A stretch of 64,000 nucleotides of DNA from Diadema setosum (GCA_033980235.1 CM067069.1:21572650-21636649), one strand, 5' to 3'. Numbered from the stretch's first letter, positions 11,494 to 22,810 are shown. The notes: a model not told the origin generated them from the letters alone. Numbers and translations: made by a program.

Positions 11494-14400
11494 GTAGGTT
11501 CATGAATCCCTTCGTAATCTGACAAATATTTGCTTTGCAGCTGTTCTTGAATTGCTAGTATGTGGTAAGAACTGCATTTATTGTTTTTGATCCTTGTAGT
11601 AAGTTTCAGTGTACTGTAAGCCAGTATTCATGTGGTCAGATTTTTTATCTCAAGGGCATGTGAAAATGCCAGAAGTCTTTACCCAGCTTTGCCATTTTAT
11701 TCATTGAGGCTCATAGTTGACTCAAGGTCAAGGCATCAATATTGCCAGGAAGAATTTCCAGATCAGGTTACCTAAAGGCTTAGCAGTGGCAGTGGAAATG
11801 TGATTTGTGTGCAATACTTTTTGTACAGTATCTGTCACCTGCTGAAAAAAAGGGAAGAAAAAAGTAAATGTAATATTTCTATAGTAACAGTTTGTAACAA
11901 GAAAGGTGTAACAAGAATGATTTGTTTATTTATTAAGCCTGTTATGTGTGGGAGAGGACATAATTTTCATCTTACCCATGGTACTTTGGAAATGAGCACT
12001 TTTACCACACATTATTTTGAATGCTAATTGCATTGTATCTGTGTATATTTTAGGTCAACTGTGTGGCATTCTCCCAGGACATGGAAATGATGGTCACAGG
12101 ATCTGATGATGGGAGGGTGAGAGTGTGGAACAGACCCCAAAACATCCTTGTCTGCAGATTTTTTGGACATGAAGGTAACAAGAAAAAAAAATATTGTTTC
12201 CCCAAATCCATGTCATCCTAATGAAGAATGACTTCTCATGATGTGTCATCCAATAATCTCAATTAAGTTGTGTGCATGACTATACCTTGTCTTCAAGGTC
12301 ATTGATTGCACAAAGGAATCAAAACATGCATAACCAAGGTAGCAATTTCTTCACATCTCTGCATCTTTTATTTATATACAGTGTACTTGTACCTATTTTT
12401 TATGGACATAGATAGCTTGGAATACCTTGGGGAATTTAAAGTCCCTACATTGAAATAGACCAAATTATGTGATGTCCAGTTCTATGAAGTACTCAAGGTA
12501 CCTTATTTAGATGGTTTATTCTTTTTTACTTTTTGTTGTAGTGATTTGTATATTGAATTCTACTGCTAATTTACAAGAAATATCATTGCCTGTTAGAGCA
12601 TTGCTCGTCAAAGAAATTGTACATTGCCCTAATAGTTTTGTTCTTATTCTTATGATCCACTGTGACACATTTGTAGGGGCAGTAAAAGGAGTGGCAGTTT
12701 CTCCGGATAGTAGCCTCATTGCCAGTGCTTCCTTTGACAGGACAGTGATAGTATGGAGAACACGGAACTCAGAGATCATCTACAGATTGACTGGTGAGCT
12801 CTGCTCCCTTGGATACAGTCATTGTGTTTATAACCTGTTGAGAATGAGTCCTGTGTATACTCGGGCAGGTGTCTATGGGAAATGCGTGTTGTAGCAAAAT
12901 CAAACCGTCCTCAACGGGTTAAGGATGGTGATGCTATAGAGTATATCTAAAAATTTCCTTTGGCCACCATTTTTTTTTTTTTTTTTTTTTTTTTTGGGGG
13001 GGGGGGGAGGGGTGGCCCGATTGGGCAGCTAAAATCCCAAATGAGTTCTTGTATTTCCTATTATTTCGGCCACTACATTTATTTTTAGGCCTCCAAAATT
13101 TCAGATTCAAAGATGTTTGTGGCCGCAGAGGCTACCAGAGAAAAAAGTTAGTGTCAAGCCAAGCAATAGATATTAATTTTGAAATTAATGTGGGAAAACT
13201 GTTGTTCTCATGATAGCAAACTGAATCTCAAACTCAGTAGGTTTGAATACGATCATATTAAGACAAACAGATCAAGCTTTGGAGGTTTTGACTTCAAAGA
13301 TCCCAGGTCACTGTTAGCGCAGTGTAAGTCTTTGTTTCTCCTCTTTTTTTTATTATCTCCTTTTTTTTTTACAGGTCATTGCAGGTGTGTGGAAACTGTG
13401 TCATTCTCAAACAATTGTCAATTCCTGTGCTCTGGAGCCTGGGACTCAACTGCAATAGTGTGGAACATGAAGGTCAGTGACATGTACCTTGGGTGAAGGA
13501 AGACACTGTATTTAATGGACAGGTGTCACATGGAGACATGAATTATGTATTCACAAGTGTGTCATGTGATTGCATGATGCAATATGTGTGCTAGAGAAAA
13601 CAATCCAGTTTACCATTATCAGGGGAGGATCCAGGAATTCCATAAAGAGGGGGCGCGTTTACAGAATTAAAGGGGGGGGGGACGCATCCCTCCCCCATTT
13701 TTTTTCTTTTTATTTTTTTTTTTTTGTTTCAACAAAAAAAGGGGGGCGTGCGCCCGGTGCGGTCCTCCCTGGATCAGCCACTGATTATGCAATCCTTGTG
13801 CTGCAGCAATGATACATTTTTTTTTTTTTTTCATTTACCTAAAATGTAGACAAGGGGTTTTCTAAACCAAATATCTTGAAAAATCCAAGATGATATTTGA
13901 CCACCTAGAAATTAAATGCACCTACCTTTATAGTGCAATTCCATTTTCACATTGATTTTTATCAAAATAGATTGAAATCGTAATACGAGAATATGTGATC
14001 AAAAATGACATAAAGTAACAAAAAAATCACAGAATTTGATATTTTTGTGTTTTCACCAAACGCACACAAATAGGAGGAGGTGATGATGTATCACTATTGG
14101 TCTGTGCACTGAAAATTATTATCAAAATCATGTTTCTGGCTGTTGGTGGAGTTCCTGCCATTGCTCTCGCCCTAAAAATTATTGTTGTTAGGTTTTTGCA
14201 AGACCACAGTAATGTGATCCAAATTATAAATCTTGTTATTATTCCTTTTATGTCAAAATAAGGGAAGATTTCGGTTCAGTTCAAGAAGAGACTTGTGCTG
14301 TGAAGCAATTCTCACTGCTGTCAGTTTGAGTATTTGGTTGTGACTATCATTACTACTTCGATAACACATTGGAAACTTCATAATTGCTTGACTAATTTTG

Positions 14401-17400
14401 AGTGATATTCCATTGCCGGGTCTTGAACTACAGACAAGTATATTATCTTGTCATTTTTATTTTTCATATTTTTTTTCTTCCCAGACTGGAACTCCAAAGA
14501 ATATCCTAACTGGTCACAGAAATTTGGTGCAATGTTGTGCATTCGATGCCAATGACAAAATGTTGGTAAGTAAGGAGCAAAGAATGTAGATTTGAGTATT
14601 ATATTACCAGCAGTTTGTCTTCATCCAGTCAGAACACATACCTAAAGATAATAGATACAGATAAAAGGCTACTGAATATGAAAGCAGAAAAGACCTCTTT
14701 ACTGAAAGGGAAACATGGTATTTATTTTAGATTTGATAAAAGTATGGCTACTGAATATAGGGGCAAGTTTATGGTGGTGATCATACCATGTAGCCATCTT
14801 GCACATAACTAACTTCGTCCATATAATGTTGTATTCCCTGGTTCTTATTCTTGAAATATATGTATTTAAAGCAATGCTACTGGAAAAAAAAAAAAATCTA
14901 AATTTGTCCTGCATTAGGAAATAAAGTAGTGGTTTATCTGTAGCCTTCCTTTACATAGGAAATGAAATGTGATATGTCACGTAGCATATACAGTATGTGT
15001 TTGTAGCAGTGTGTGCATCTTGTGCTGTGCAATACAGTGATGTGAGTGTCAAGAAGTCTTATGTTGATGATAAGATTCTTCTACCATAAACCGTTAGGCC
15101 ACAGGCTCGTGGGACCACACAGTGCGGTTGTGGGGTCTTTGTCGGGAGTCTGGAATGGACCAGGTTAGAGTCTTGAAGGGTCACACAGGCAACATTCATG
15201 CTGTAGCATTCTCCAGGATGGGGATACTGGTGGGTGGAACTTGCTTCTTTTTTTCCTTTTCTCTCTGCAGTGTTGTCTAAATTTAATTTGTTTGGTTTTA
15301 TTGGGGTGGGGATTGGTAGCCTCTTGCCAGTGAAGCCTTCCAAAGTTTGTTTGTTTGTTCTTTTTTTCCAGGAAAAAAGAATGTTTTGACAGTAAAACAT
15401 TGAAAATTGTTCTTTCACCGCTTAAAAAAGTCTTGTCACTGGTTATTATGTGAGGGAATCAATTTTTTCTTGTGATTTTATCACAAGAATACCTGTTTCC
15501 TTTCATGATCCCATCTTCAGTTTAACATTTGCAGTTGTATCGATCATGTTTCTCACACTAGTCACTGAAATCATCTTATATGTAACACTTTTCCCCCTTT
15601 CAACATCATGTCAAATTCTAAATCCTCTTTATGTATATGAATTTCTCATCTGCCACAATGGATGGGATGATATCTTTTTGTCTTTTTCTCTGTAAAGTCA
15701 ATAAACAGAACAACTGCAGAATCAGTATTAAGTAGATTTTAATAATAGTATTCTGTCATGATTGTTCCATCAGGCATCAGGATCCTGGGATAAGACTGTT
15801 CGTTTGTGGAACTCAAGGAATGCCCAGCTCATCATGGTGCTGTCGGATCACTCCGGCTGGGTGAGGGCGCTAGCCTTCTCTAAGGATGGTGCTATGCTGG
15901 CCAGTGCCAGTGATGATGAATCGGTGAGTACAAATGCTGTCATTGAGTGCAGTATGGAGTGCACAAGATGAAGGTACTGTAAAACGAGCATTCTGCCTAC
16001 ATGAAACTATCGCAAAAATTTGCAAGGAGCCAAGATTTGCAAAATTAAAATGCATGCAAAAGTGTTAGTCTATAAAATGCATGCAAAAGTATTAAGTCTA
16101 CACAATGCAGTGAATGCCAGTGGCAATTCGCAGAAGTTTCATGCCACGAAAAAAGGCTGTCAGCTCCAATTTTGAAAAAAATCATGCTGCGAACGTTTCT
16201 TGTTGATACGTATATGCTGTTCGATGACGATGATAGTGAAACTCTCGATGGTTGTCTAGATCATATTGACAATGAATTACTCTTATTAAAGTTGTTGCAA
16301 CGAAATCTTCATCTTTTAAAGCTTAATCTTTCTTTACATAGGTGTACCCAGTGCAAGCTATAGTTATGTATTTGTTATTAATTATTAAGCTGTAGTTATG
16401 TCTACATTATTGTGGATTATGAGTTTGATGAGAGACCTGTATATATGTGTAATGCCCAGTCTAAACTCATATTGACAATCAGTATAAAGTTTGTTGCATT
16501 CTTCCAGGATATGTGAAAGTGTGATGTATAAATACTCCTCTAAAGAATTGTGAATTACTACAAGGAGAGCAAACATGGGTCACTAATTGCAGACTGTCCT
16601 CAGAAACTCTTCAAAATAGCAGTAATTATTATTATTATTTTTTTTTAATGAAAATATTCTTTCCTCTATGGAGATAAGAATTGTACAAGTGGACCCAAAT
16701 TTCATGCAACTGGCAGGCTTAACATTACACACTATCACTTTCGTTCATAGGAATATATATTTTTGTCATTCTTTTTCATCTTTCTGCAAGAGAGAGAAAA
16801 AAAAAGACAAACAGATTCGTGCAATAGGCAAATATTGCAGTCATGTAGAATGCCCAGCAAATGTCATTGAAAATGATTGATAAGTAGCAGTATTCAATGG
16901 ATGTCCCTTCTGTATTGCATTCATAACATAGTCCCAGGTTTCACTGATCTATTCTTTTCACAGGAATAAAACCCGTTATGGAAGTAAAATGTAATGTCTT
17001 CCTTGCCATATTTTCATTTCTGTTTCTTGTGACAGGTGAAAATCTGGGATGTGAGAACAGGAGAATGTGCAAAGACTCTTGAGGTAAAGTGATTCACCTG
17101 GAATTGTATCAATGTTGTTTATTTCTGTGTTGGTTTTTCTGTCAAAGTAATAATGAGAAAGAAGTACATTTATTGTAATTGTTATACTCAACTTTGCGCT
17201 GAGCATCAGTTTGTTTTCAAAGGATGCCCAAGTAGATTGTATTTTGAATAAACTATGAGATCATCAGTGGTCATGATGACTATCATTTTGATGTGCAACC
17301 TATTTTACATGATATTTTACAGATATGTGCTGTGATTTTGTGCAAAAGATCAAATGGAAATACAATCACTCACTGTTTATTAACCCGTTGAGGATGGGTC

Positions 17401-18038
17401 CTGAGTGTACTCGGGCAAGTGTCTATGGGAAATACATGTTGTAGAAAATTCGGCCCATCCTCAACGGGTTAAGATAGTTGCACCATACTTATTTCCTGAG
17501 TGGGTGCTGTAACTTCAGGCATAGAGTAACGTTTTATTGGTGAATGTTTATGATTGTTAATTTTCAAAAGACAAAGAGATAATATCCTATTAAAACAGTT
17601 TATTAGTTGTCAAAGAATAGTATACAGATTCGCAATGAGTTTTTGTTGGATTAATATTCATATCCTGTATAAACATGACATACACAAAACTTGTAGGGGC
17701 TCTAAATGGAAGATACTTTAGATTTTAAACTCCTTTCATCTATAAAAATAAATCAACTGAAGGGGGAAAGTTAAAGTTTGAAAAAATGCTAAATGGAAAA
17801 CAAATTAACTTCCTGTACTGTAATCAACAAGTGTGTAATCATAACACCACAGTGCATTATTTTTTTTTTTCAGAGCGACCTTGAGCAACTCCAGACTTGT
17901 GTGTTCTCAACTGAGGGGGCGCTGTTTGCATCGGGAGCTGCCACCATGGCAGTCATCCCAAGGAAGGAGGAGAAAAAGGGGGATGATGCAGGGAATGTCA
18001 AGAACAGTGTGGATGACTGTGGAGATACTGGGAAATGA
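11416..18038 (+). CDS. WDR38: WD40-repeat protein, WDR38 orthologue (nine exons, 329 aa)
   Basis: Joining 11416-11493, 12054-12174, 12677-12793, 13375-13472, 14485-14565, 15098-15229, 15774-15923, 17036-17083 and 17874-18038 gives an open frame of 990 nt ending in TGA. All introns are GT-AG with phases 0,1,1,0,0,0,0,0. The product is a seven-bladed WD40 propeller with short ends and no other domain. Blade motifs include VNCVAFSQD/GRVRVW, GVAVSPD/RTVIVW, RCVETVSFS/STAIVW, ATGSWDHTVRLW, GHTGNIHAVAFS/ASGSWDKTVRLW, WVRALAFSKDG and VKIWDVRTGECAKTLE/TCVFSTEG. Vertebrate WDR38 has the same blade order and the same odd phrases (SVETVSFS, ATGSWDSTVRIW, GHSGNIS, TGKCLETL, TCAFTPDG) and is about 314 residues. 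The propeller is presumably a protein-interaction scaffold; its partner is unknown. The basic, polar C-terminal tail (about residues 305-329) is not propeller sequence. Introns hold MITEs and low-complexity tracts but no other gene. Confidence 0.92.
12054..12174 (+). CDS. WDR38: WDR38-like exon 2 (blade 1)
   Basis: The acceptor is ATTTTAG|GTCAAC and the donor GAAG|GTAACA, phase 1. It encodes VNCVAFSQD and GSDDGRVRVW, ending in FFGHEG. Confidence 0.9.
12677..12793 (+). CDS. WDR38: WDR38-like exon 3 (blade 2)
   Basis: The acceptor is TTTGTAG|GGGCAG and the donor ACTG|GTGAGC, phase 1. It encodes AVKGVAVSPD, SASFDRTVIVW and YRLTG. Confidence 0.92.
12830..12922. mobile_element. 93-bp TTAA-type MITE, diverged copy (WDR38 intron 3)
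   Basis: It is homologous along its full length to the copy at 17380-17472 and shares the core ACTCGGGCARGTGTCTATGG. The right end TCCTCAACGGGTTAA is intact. The left TTAA has mutated to ATAA and the left repeat carries several changes. Confidence 0.85.
13375..13472 (+). CDS. WDR38: WDR38-like exon 4 (blade 3)
   Basis: The acceptor is a T10 tract followed by ACAG|GTCATT; the donor is ATGAAG|GTCAGT, phase 0. It encodes CVETVSFSNN, CSGAWDSTAIVW and NMK. Confidence 0.92.
13620..13783. mobile_element. CAGNGGMKGATCCAG MITE, copy 1 (WDR38 intron 4)
   Basis: The left end CAGGGGAGGATCCAGG pairs with the right end, which reads CAGTGGCTGATCCAGGG in reverse complement. A possible 5-bp target duplication ATTAT flanks both sides. 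G-rich and C-rich internal blocks resemble the second copy at 62689-62860. It is non-coding. Confidence 0.8.
14485..14565 (+). CDS. WDR38: WDR38-like exon 5 (blade 3-4 junction)
   Basis: The acceptor is TTCTTCCCAG|ACTGGA and the donor ATGTTG|GTAAGT, phase 0. It encodes TGTPKNILTGHRNLVQCCAF and on to NDKML. Confidence 0.92.
15098..15229 (+). CDS. WDR38: WDR38-like exon 6 (blades 4-5)
   Basis: The acceptor is AACCGTTAG|GCCACA and the donor ATACTG|GTGGGT (a weaker donor), phase 0. It encodes ATGSWDHTVRLWGL, a six-residue insertion compared with other blades, then LKGHTGNIHAVAFSRMGIL. Confidence 0.9.
15774..15923 (+). CDS. WDR38: WDR38-like exon 7 (blades 5-6)
   Basis: The acceptor is TTCCATCAG|GCATCA and the donor GAATCG|GTGAGT, phase 0. 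It encodes ASGSWDKTVRLWNSRN, HSGWVRALAFSKDG and SASDDES. Confidence 0.93.
17036..17083 (+). CDS. WDR38: WDR38-like exon 8 (end of blade 6, 16 codons)
   Basis: The acceptor is CTTGTGACAG|GTGAAA and the donor CTTGAG|GTAAAG, phase 0 on both sides. This 48-nt micro-exon encodes VKIWDVRTGECAKTLE and is needed to close blade 6. Confidence 0.93.
17380..17472. mobile_element. 93-bp TTAA-type MITE, intact copy (WDR38 intron 8)
   Basis: TTAA target sites flank a perfect 15-bp inverted repeat, CCCGTTGAGGATGGG...CCCATCCTCAACGGG. The TTAA target and CCC terminus are typical of piggyBac-derived MITEs; that assignment is inferred. Confidence 0.88.
17874..18038 (+). CDS. WDR38: WDR38-like exon 9 (blade 7 and C-terminal tail)
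   Basis: The acceptor is T10CAG|AGCGAC; the frame ends in TGA at 18036-18038. It encodes SDLEQLQTCVFSTEGALFAS and GAA, then a basic KEEKK stretch and an acidic/polar tail of about 20 residues. Confidence 0.9.
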   Translation, partial: SDLEQLQTCVFSTEGALFASGAATMAVIPRKEEKKGDDAGNVKNSVDDCGDTGK

Positions 18039-18764
18039 CTCCACCAGGACACATGATGCTTCACTCACTAAACTATTATTGGCCTTGTGCTCTCTGGTAC
18101 AAACCACTGTGCAGACGTTGGGTGTGTTTGGGGTTAGGTGACCCTGAGGGTACACCATATCAATCCAGTGCCATAATTTAGCAGGATGTTTTGAATAGCA
18201 AGCATTAAGACAATGATGTGACAGTGTACCTATGTGTCTTGTTGGTATGCTCCAAGAGTGACCATTGGGTATGATTTTTTAGAGTGATTGCATTTAACAT
18301 TTTACATGTTAACTTGAACAATTATTATTCAAGGTATTGATTTCCTCACAGATAACTGTATTTCAGTAAAGGAGGTTCATGAATCAGATTTTCATTTCTG
18401 AATTCATGCGTGATGCCTAGCCCTCCAAATACGTATGTGGACATTACACAATATCAAGTTGCAAGTATGATACACTTGTTTATGTAAAATTCACTCTCCC
18501 ATTCATTTAATTCTTTAAGCTAATGCACCCTTCAGTGTTAGTGGGAAGCCTTATTAATAGTCAATAGCTGCATCTAGAAGGATTAAAGAATACAAGAATT
18601 TATAGAGGTTAAATATTTCAATTTTACATTTATCATTGTGCTGGTGCCCATCACTAGTGTTGTCAAATTGAAGTGATGGTTTAGTTTTATTTGAGATGTG
18701 GCTTTGGGTTTCCAGCTTTTTTTTTTTTTTTTTTTGGGGTGGGGGGTAATGAAAAATATCTGTT
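18039..18764 (+). other. 3' UTR / downstream flank of the WDR38-like gene
   Basis: AT-rich DNA with no AATAAA in this stretch. The first AATAAA downstream is at 18875, inside a MITE, with others at 20994 and 21679. A poly-T/poly-G tract lies at 18718-18747. The transcript end cannot be fixed. Confidence 0.4.
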
Positions 18765-19039
18765 GAAACCTCTTATAAAATATGAAAAAGCATACCATTC
18801 TAAGAGGAATTCAAAGTTTATTTGATAAAAATTGCTTGTAATATGGCTGAGATATCCAAAAACAATGAGGTCCTAATAAAAGGTGGGGCTCACCTTTTAT
18901 TAGGATCTTTTTGTTTTACTTTGTTTTGTTTTGTTTTGTTTGATATTTCAGCAATTTCAAAACCGACTTTCATCAAATAAATTTTAAAGTAATTCCCCCT
19001 AGAACAGCATGCTTTTTAAGAGTTCATATAAGTTGTTTC
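18765..19039. mobile_element. 275-bp fold-back MITE
   Basis: The two ends pair over most of their length. Outer arms begin GAAACCTCTTAT and, in reverse complement, GAAACAACTTAT. Middle arms share AAAAAGCAT and TTTATTTGAT. The core is a clean hairpin, TCCTAATAAAAGGTG with CACCTTTTATTAGGA. A (TTTTG)n insertion in the right arm (18909-18939) makes it asymmetric. Confidence 0.8.
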
Positions 19040-21200
19040 TAAATGTCTCACGAAAAGTCACAAAAAGTTAAAATCAGAATTCCCATCTCGGTCAAACCCA
19101 AACCACAGCAAACTACATGTACCAAATCTACAGCACAAGATTTCAGCTGGTTTTACTGAGCTTGCTTTACTGTGTTTGTTAAGCTGAAGAGGGATTCGTG
19201 TTCAAGTATCCACTGTGGTACAGCATTGGCACACTCCAGCCAACATGAGTAAATGGTCCAGTGATCGATGAGGTGTGCATTTGTGGCCAATCTGGTACAT
19301 TATGGATTTTCAGGGTGGCTGAAGGTACCAGCATGCAGTCATGGTTGAAGTTTAGCTCAGTGATATGATGTTATGGTATTTTTTAAAAGTGTGTTGAAAT
19401 GTAAAGCGAGAAGTTACTTACAAGAAGTGGGCTTGGTCATATCAGTGGTAAGTGAAAATAAGGGAAGTGTCAGAAAGGCCAGACTTACAGAGTAACTTTA
19501 ACAGCACAGGCTGTAGTATGGTTTTTGGATCCTTTGCTAACTTTAGTCCCTTCCACAAAATGCACCCTCAGTGGAAACAAAAGCAAAGCCGCATCCAGCT
19601 CAACCTGCTACTTCTCTCTATCTTACAGGGCGTTAATATTCCAGGAAGCAAATTAGTACTGGCAGATGGTCTGGAAGCCAGACTACACACACTGATATGT
19701 GTTCCCTACTGCACTCTGTAATACAATAGTATGGACCATTTCATGTGATACAGACACTGGTGTCTTGCTTGAAACTTGCATAATAATGTTAGATGTATCA
19801 TTTCTGACTGGGTTTTCGTATATCAAATGATCTGAACTCTGTCATTAGACATGTAGCATTTGTAGTATTCTGCGAGCTGACTTCCTTTCCCACAGCATGC
19901 CTTAGAGGAATTGTAAATTGTAAATTTTTGTACAGGAAAAGTCACGAAGATTTTAATCGCAATTGATCAAATATTTATACCTGATATTACAGAGAGTATA
20001 TATTTTTCATGTATTTGCAGAAATTGTTTAGAATTTATATATGGGATGAGCCATTGTTATTTGTGAAATACATTCACTGTTTAACAGTATTCATTTGTTT
20101 TCATCTGAGACTTTTGCATTGTTTCACATGTATATGTTGTGCAAATCGAGTCACTGCAATTTTTAGAGGGGTTATTTCTGTGTTATATCAATTTTGGTTT
20201 TATTTTGAGTGTTTTTTGTTTGTTTGTTTTTTTTTTTTCCAGACAAGGAAGGAGATGGGGAAGGTTACCTAAATGTCAAGGAAACAGCTTGGCGAGGATT
20301 ATCAAAGTTCATTGGTATATTCAGGCGTTAGAGGAGGACTGTCATGAAGAAATGCAAAATAATGATGACACTTCCTCCACACACAAAAAAAGAAAAAAAA
20401 AAGCAAAAACCAACATAATAAACCAACATAAATTTGAGTCATCCACATTTATGTGGCCATCTGTATCAGCAGGATTGTTCCAAGCAATCAGAGACCGAAT
20501 AGTGTAGTTGCGAGAAATTGTGAGATTAGGCAGTTTCATGTCTCCTGAAGCAAGTGCTAGAGGTCTTACACTGTACCCATTCTTTACAGATTATTTTTCT
20601 TTCATTTCATGGTTAGGAGGGCATGGGTGTATCAAGGCCAAGCTCCTTCTAAATCTTTTCCATGTTACCTGTGCCACTTTAGAATCCTTCCCATCTTTCT
20701 AACACACTACCTTTCCATACTATCAGGAAATCAATTGGCAAGGGAATGCAATTTATTATTTTGACTGCTTATTTCAATCAAATCACAGAATTTTAAACTG
20801 TCAGAGCAAGAGCCAGATGATAAAGGCAAGATGGTTTCAAGAAAACTTCTACTTCAAGTCTTAACTTTGTAATAATGTGCAATCAGCTGCATGTGTATTA
20901 GTATCCAATGTCCAATATAAATATTATGTCTCTATATTATGACAAACTTTCTACCTCGGTAAGATTATATGCATGAGTGGAAACTTCAGTTACAATAAAC
21001 TGAAATTTGTATACAATCATACATATCATATATGCCTCAGCCTGTGTTGTACAATTACATGTGTAACATTGATATTTTTGTGTTGACAGAAAACAAGAAG
21101 AGAGAGGGAGAGAAGAAGGGGGGGGGGCTGAAGGATTGGGAGAGATGAGAAGAAAGAGACAGAACAAACATTCCAGCTGTAAATTGTAACAAACACCTGT
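19040..21200. other. intergenic DNA downstream of WDR38
   Basis: No protein motif is recognised. A T-rich tract followed by CCAG at 20229-20243 mimics a splice acceptor, but the frames behind it are short and featureless. AATAAA occurs at 20994-20999. Confidence 0.45.
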
Positions 21201-21345
21201 GTTTCATCAACGCTTGTCAGTGCCGACAACTGTCGGCGCTGACCAATTTCAGCAAAATCCTTGGTTTTGATTGGCTGAGATGCTCTGGTCACCGACTGTT
21301 ACTATGGTGATTCAAGTTGTCAGCGCCGACAAACGTTGATGAAAC
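21201..21345. mobile_element. 145-bp MITE with 30-bp terminal inverted repeats
   Basis: The left end GTTTCATCAACGCTTGTCAG matches the right end, read in reverse complement as GTTTCATCAACGTTTGTCGG, and continues through GCYGACAAC. The interior has TTGATTGGCTGAGATG and an X-box-like GTTACTATGGTGAT. It is non-coding. Confidence 0.85.
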
Positions 21346-21793
21346 GTTTTTGTGGTGTTCTTGCGGACAATGTGGATCTCTCAAGGGAGGTGTGCTCTTA
21401 GAGAATGTGGAGCAAGCACAGGTGAGATCATCACCTTGTACCAAGGAGGTTCAAGAGAATGGAGTCACAACTCTTATTCCCTTTGTTCCCTTGTTGTGTC
21501 TGTCTGTCTGTCTGTTGTTGTTGTTGTTGTTGTTTTTCTTGTTGTTGTTTTAATGTGTAGATGAGAGCCAAGAATGCTCACTTTGTGTTTATAGCAGTTA
21601 TAAAGGATCAGAAATTTGAATACATTGTGAACATCTTTCGTAATACAATGTAGATTTTATGTACATATATATTTCTACAATAAAGGTTATTTATTTGACT
21701 CTTATGCCTACATGCAGGATAGCCCCACCTAGTAACTGTGACTAGTATATGCGATGTTAATTCCTATATGTGATGTATGTAAACAAGAAATCT
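21346..21793. other. intergenic DNA with (TGTC)n and (TTG)n tract
   Basis: A short tetranucleotide and (TTG)n run occupies about 21498-21550, followed by AT-rich DNA with AATAAA at 21679-21684. ORFs here come from the simple repeat. Confidence 0.5.
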
Positions 21794-21824
21794 TTAGGGT
21801 TAGGGTTAGAGTTAGGGTTAAGGG
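21794..21824 (+). repeat. interstitial telomere-like (TTAGGG)n tract 1
   Basis: About five imperfect TTAGGG units, 227 bp upstream of SINE copy 1. Confidence 0.75.
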
Positions 21825-21972
21825 AGTGTACCTGGTGAAAAGGTCGATTTTGGCTCTGTTGACAGGATGACACAATGAATACATTATCCATGTGTCATGA
21901 GACAAGGGCTGCTATTTTTTTTTTAAACTACAGCGTGATTCATTTACGTGTAGCGAGCACTTCCAAGACTTT

Positions 21973-21977
<5 letters not shown>

Positions 21978-22034
<57 letters not shown>
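21978..22034. repeat. (TA)n microsatellite
   Basis: A pure TA/AT dinucleotide run of about 57 bp directly before SINE copy 1. Confidence 0.95.
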
Positions 22035-22038
<4 letters not shown>

Positions 22039-22050
22039 CTTGTTGTATGT

Positions 22051-22301
22051 GGGGGCGCAGTGGCATAGTGGACAAGACTGCCGACTCCCGATCGGAGGAC
22101 CCAAGTTCGAATCACGCCCAGTGCTTACGTCCTTGGACAAGATGCTTTTACCCACCATGTCCCTCTCCATCCAGGTTATAAATGGGTACCTGGCAACGCT
22201 AGAGTAATTATAATGGCAGGGCCCTCTGGTAGAGCAGTGGTAACAATGAAGAGGCTACCCTGAGTAAATAAGACCTTATTATTATCATTATTATTATTAT
22301 A
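22051..22301 (+). mobile_element. tRNA-derived SINE, copy 1
   Basis: The tRNA-like head starts GGGGGCGCAGTGGCATAGTGG. The RNA polymerase III A box (TGGCATAGTGG, 22061-22071) and B box (GTTCGAATC, 22105-22113) are both intact. The unique body includes CACCATGTCCCTCTCCA and GGGCCCTCTGGTAGAGCAGT. The element ends in an (ATT)n-type tail. It is homologous over its full length to 39474-39804. An active pol III transcript is possible, but there is no sequence proof. Confidence 0.9.
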
Positions 22302-22374
22302 TAACAGCACATTTCCAACTTTCATGCACAATGTTATAAGAAAAGTTATTCCTGGCAACCAGAAATTTTGCCCG

Positions 22375-22377
<3 letters not shown>

Positions 22378-22410
<33 letters not shown>
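22378..22410. repeat. poly-T tract (33 nt)
   Basis: An uninterrupted T run. ORFs on the minus strand encoding poly-lysine here are artefacts. Confidence 0.95.
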
Positions 22411-22650
22411 CTCAACAATTAAGGGGTTCTTAAAGAACTGGAGTTCCAACTGGCTATTATTATTCAAGCAGCTGTCAGTTTTCAAGGGATGCACAGAAAA
22501 ATTCCACGGATGCATTTTGTGCATGAAGAGTTTTCGAAGTCACTTTGCAAAGTAATCATTACGGGAATCTGAGTATAAATCTGACGTGTGGTATAGGTTG
22601 AAGACTATAGGCAGGTTTCCCGGCAAATAAATTATGTACATGTATATCGT

Positions 22651-22810
22651 GTTGATAATGATGATGATGATAATGGTAATAATGATAATGATGATGATAA
22701 TAATGATAGTAATAATAATGATAATAATAACAACAACGATGACATAATAGTCATCGTTATTACCATTGATATTTGCATTATTAACATCATTATTTTATTG
22801 CAATTATCAT
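22651..22810. repeat. (GAT/AAT)n low-complexity block followed by its complement
   Basis: 22651-22740 is built from GATAAT/GATGAT words. 22750-22810 is rich in the complementary ATTATC/ATCATT words, so the pair could fold back. Confidence 0.6.

Noticed and set aside
16049..16109. AAAATGCATGCAAAAGTRTTA doubled in WDR38 intron 7
   Set aside because: A two-copy short duplication with no further structure.
20229..20510. Extra 3' exon for WDR38 after a T-rich CCAG acceptor
   Set aside because: The gene already ends properly at 18038, no donor connects to it, and the frames behind it have no motif.
22051..22120. A functional tRNA gene (A and B boxes present)
   Set aside because: The acceptor and anticodon stems do not fold as a normal tRNA, and the sequence continues into a conserved SINE body and tail.
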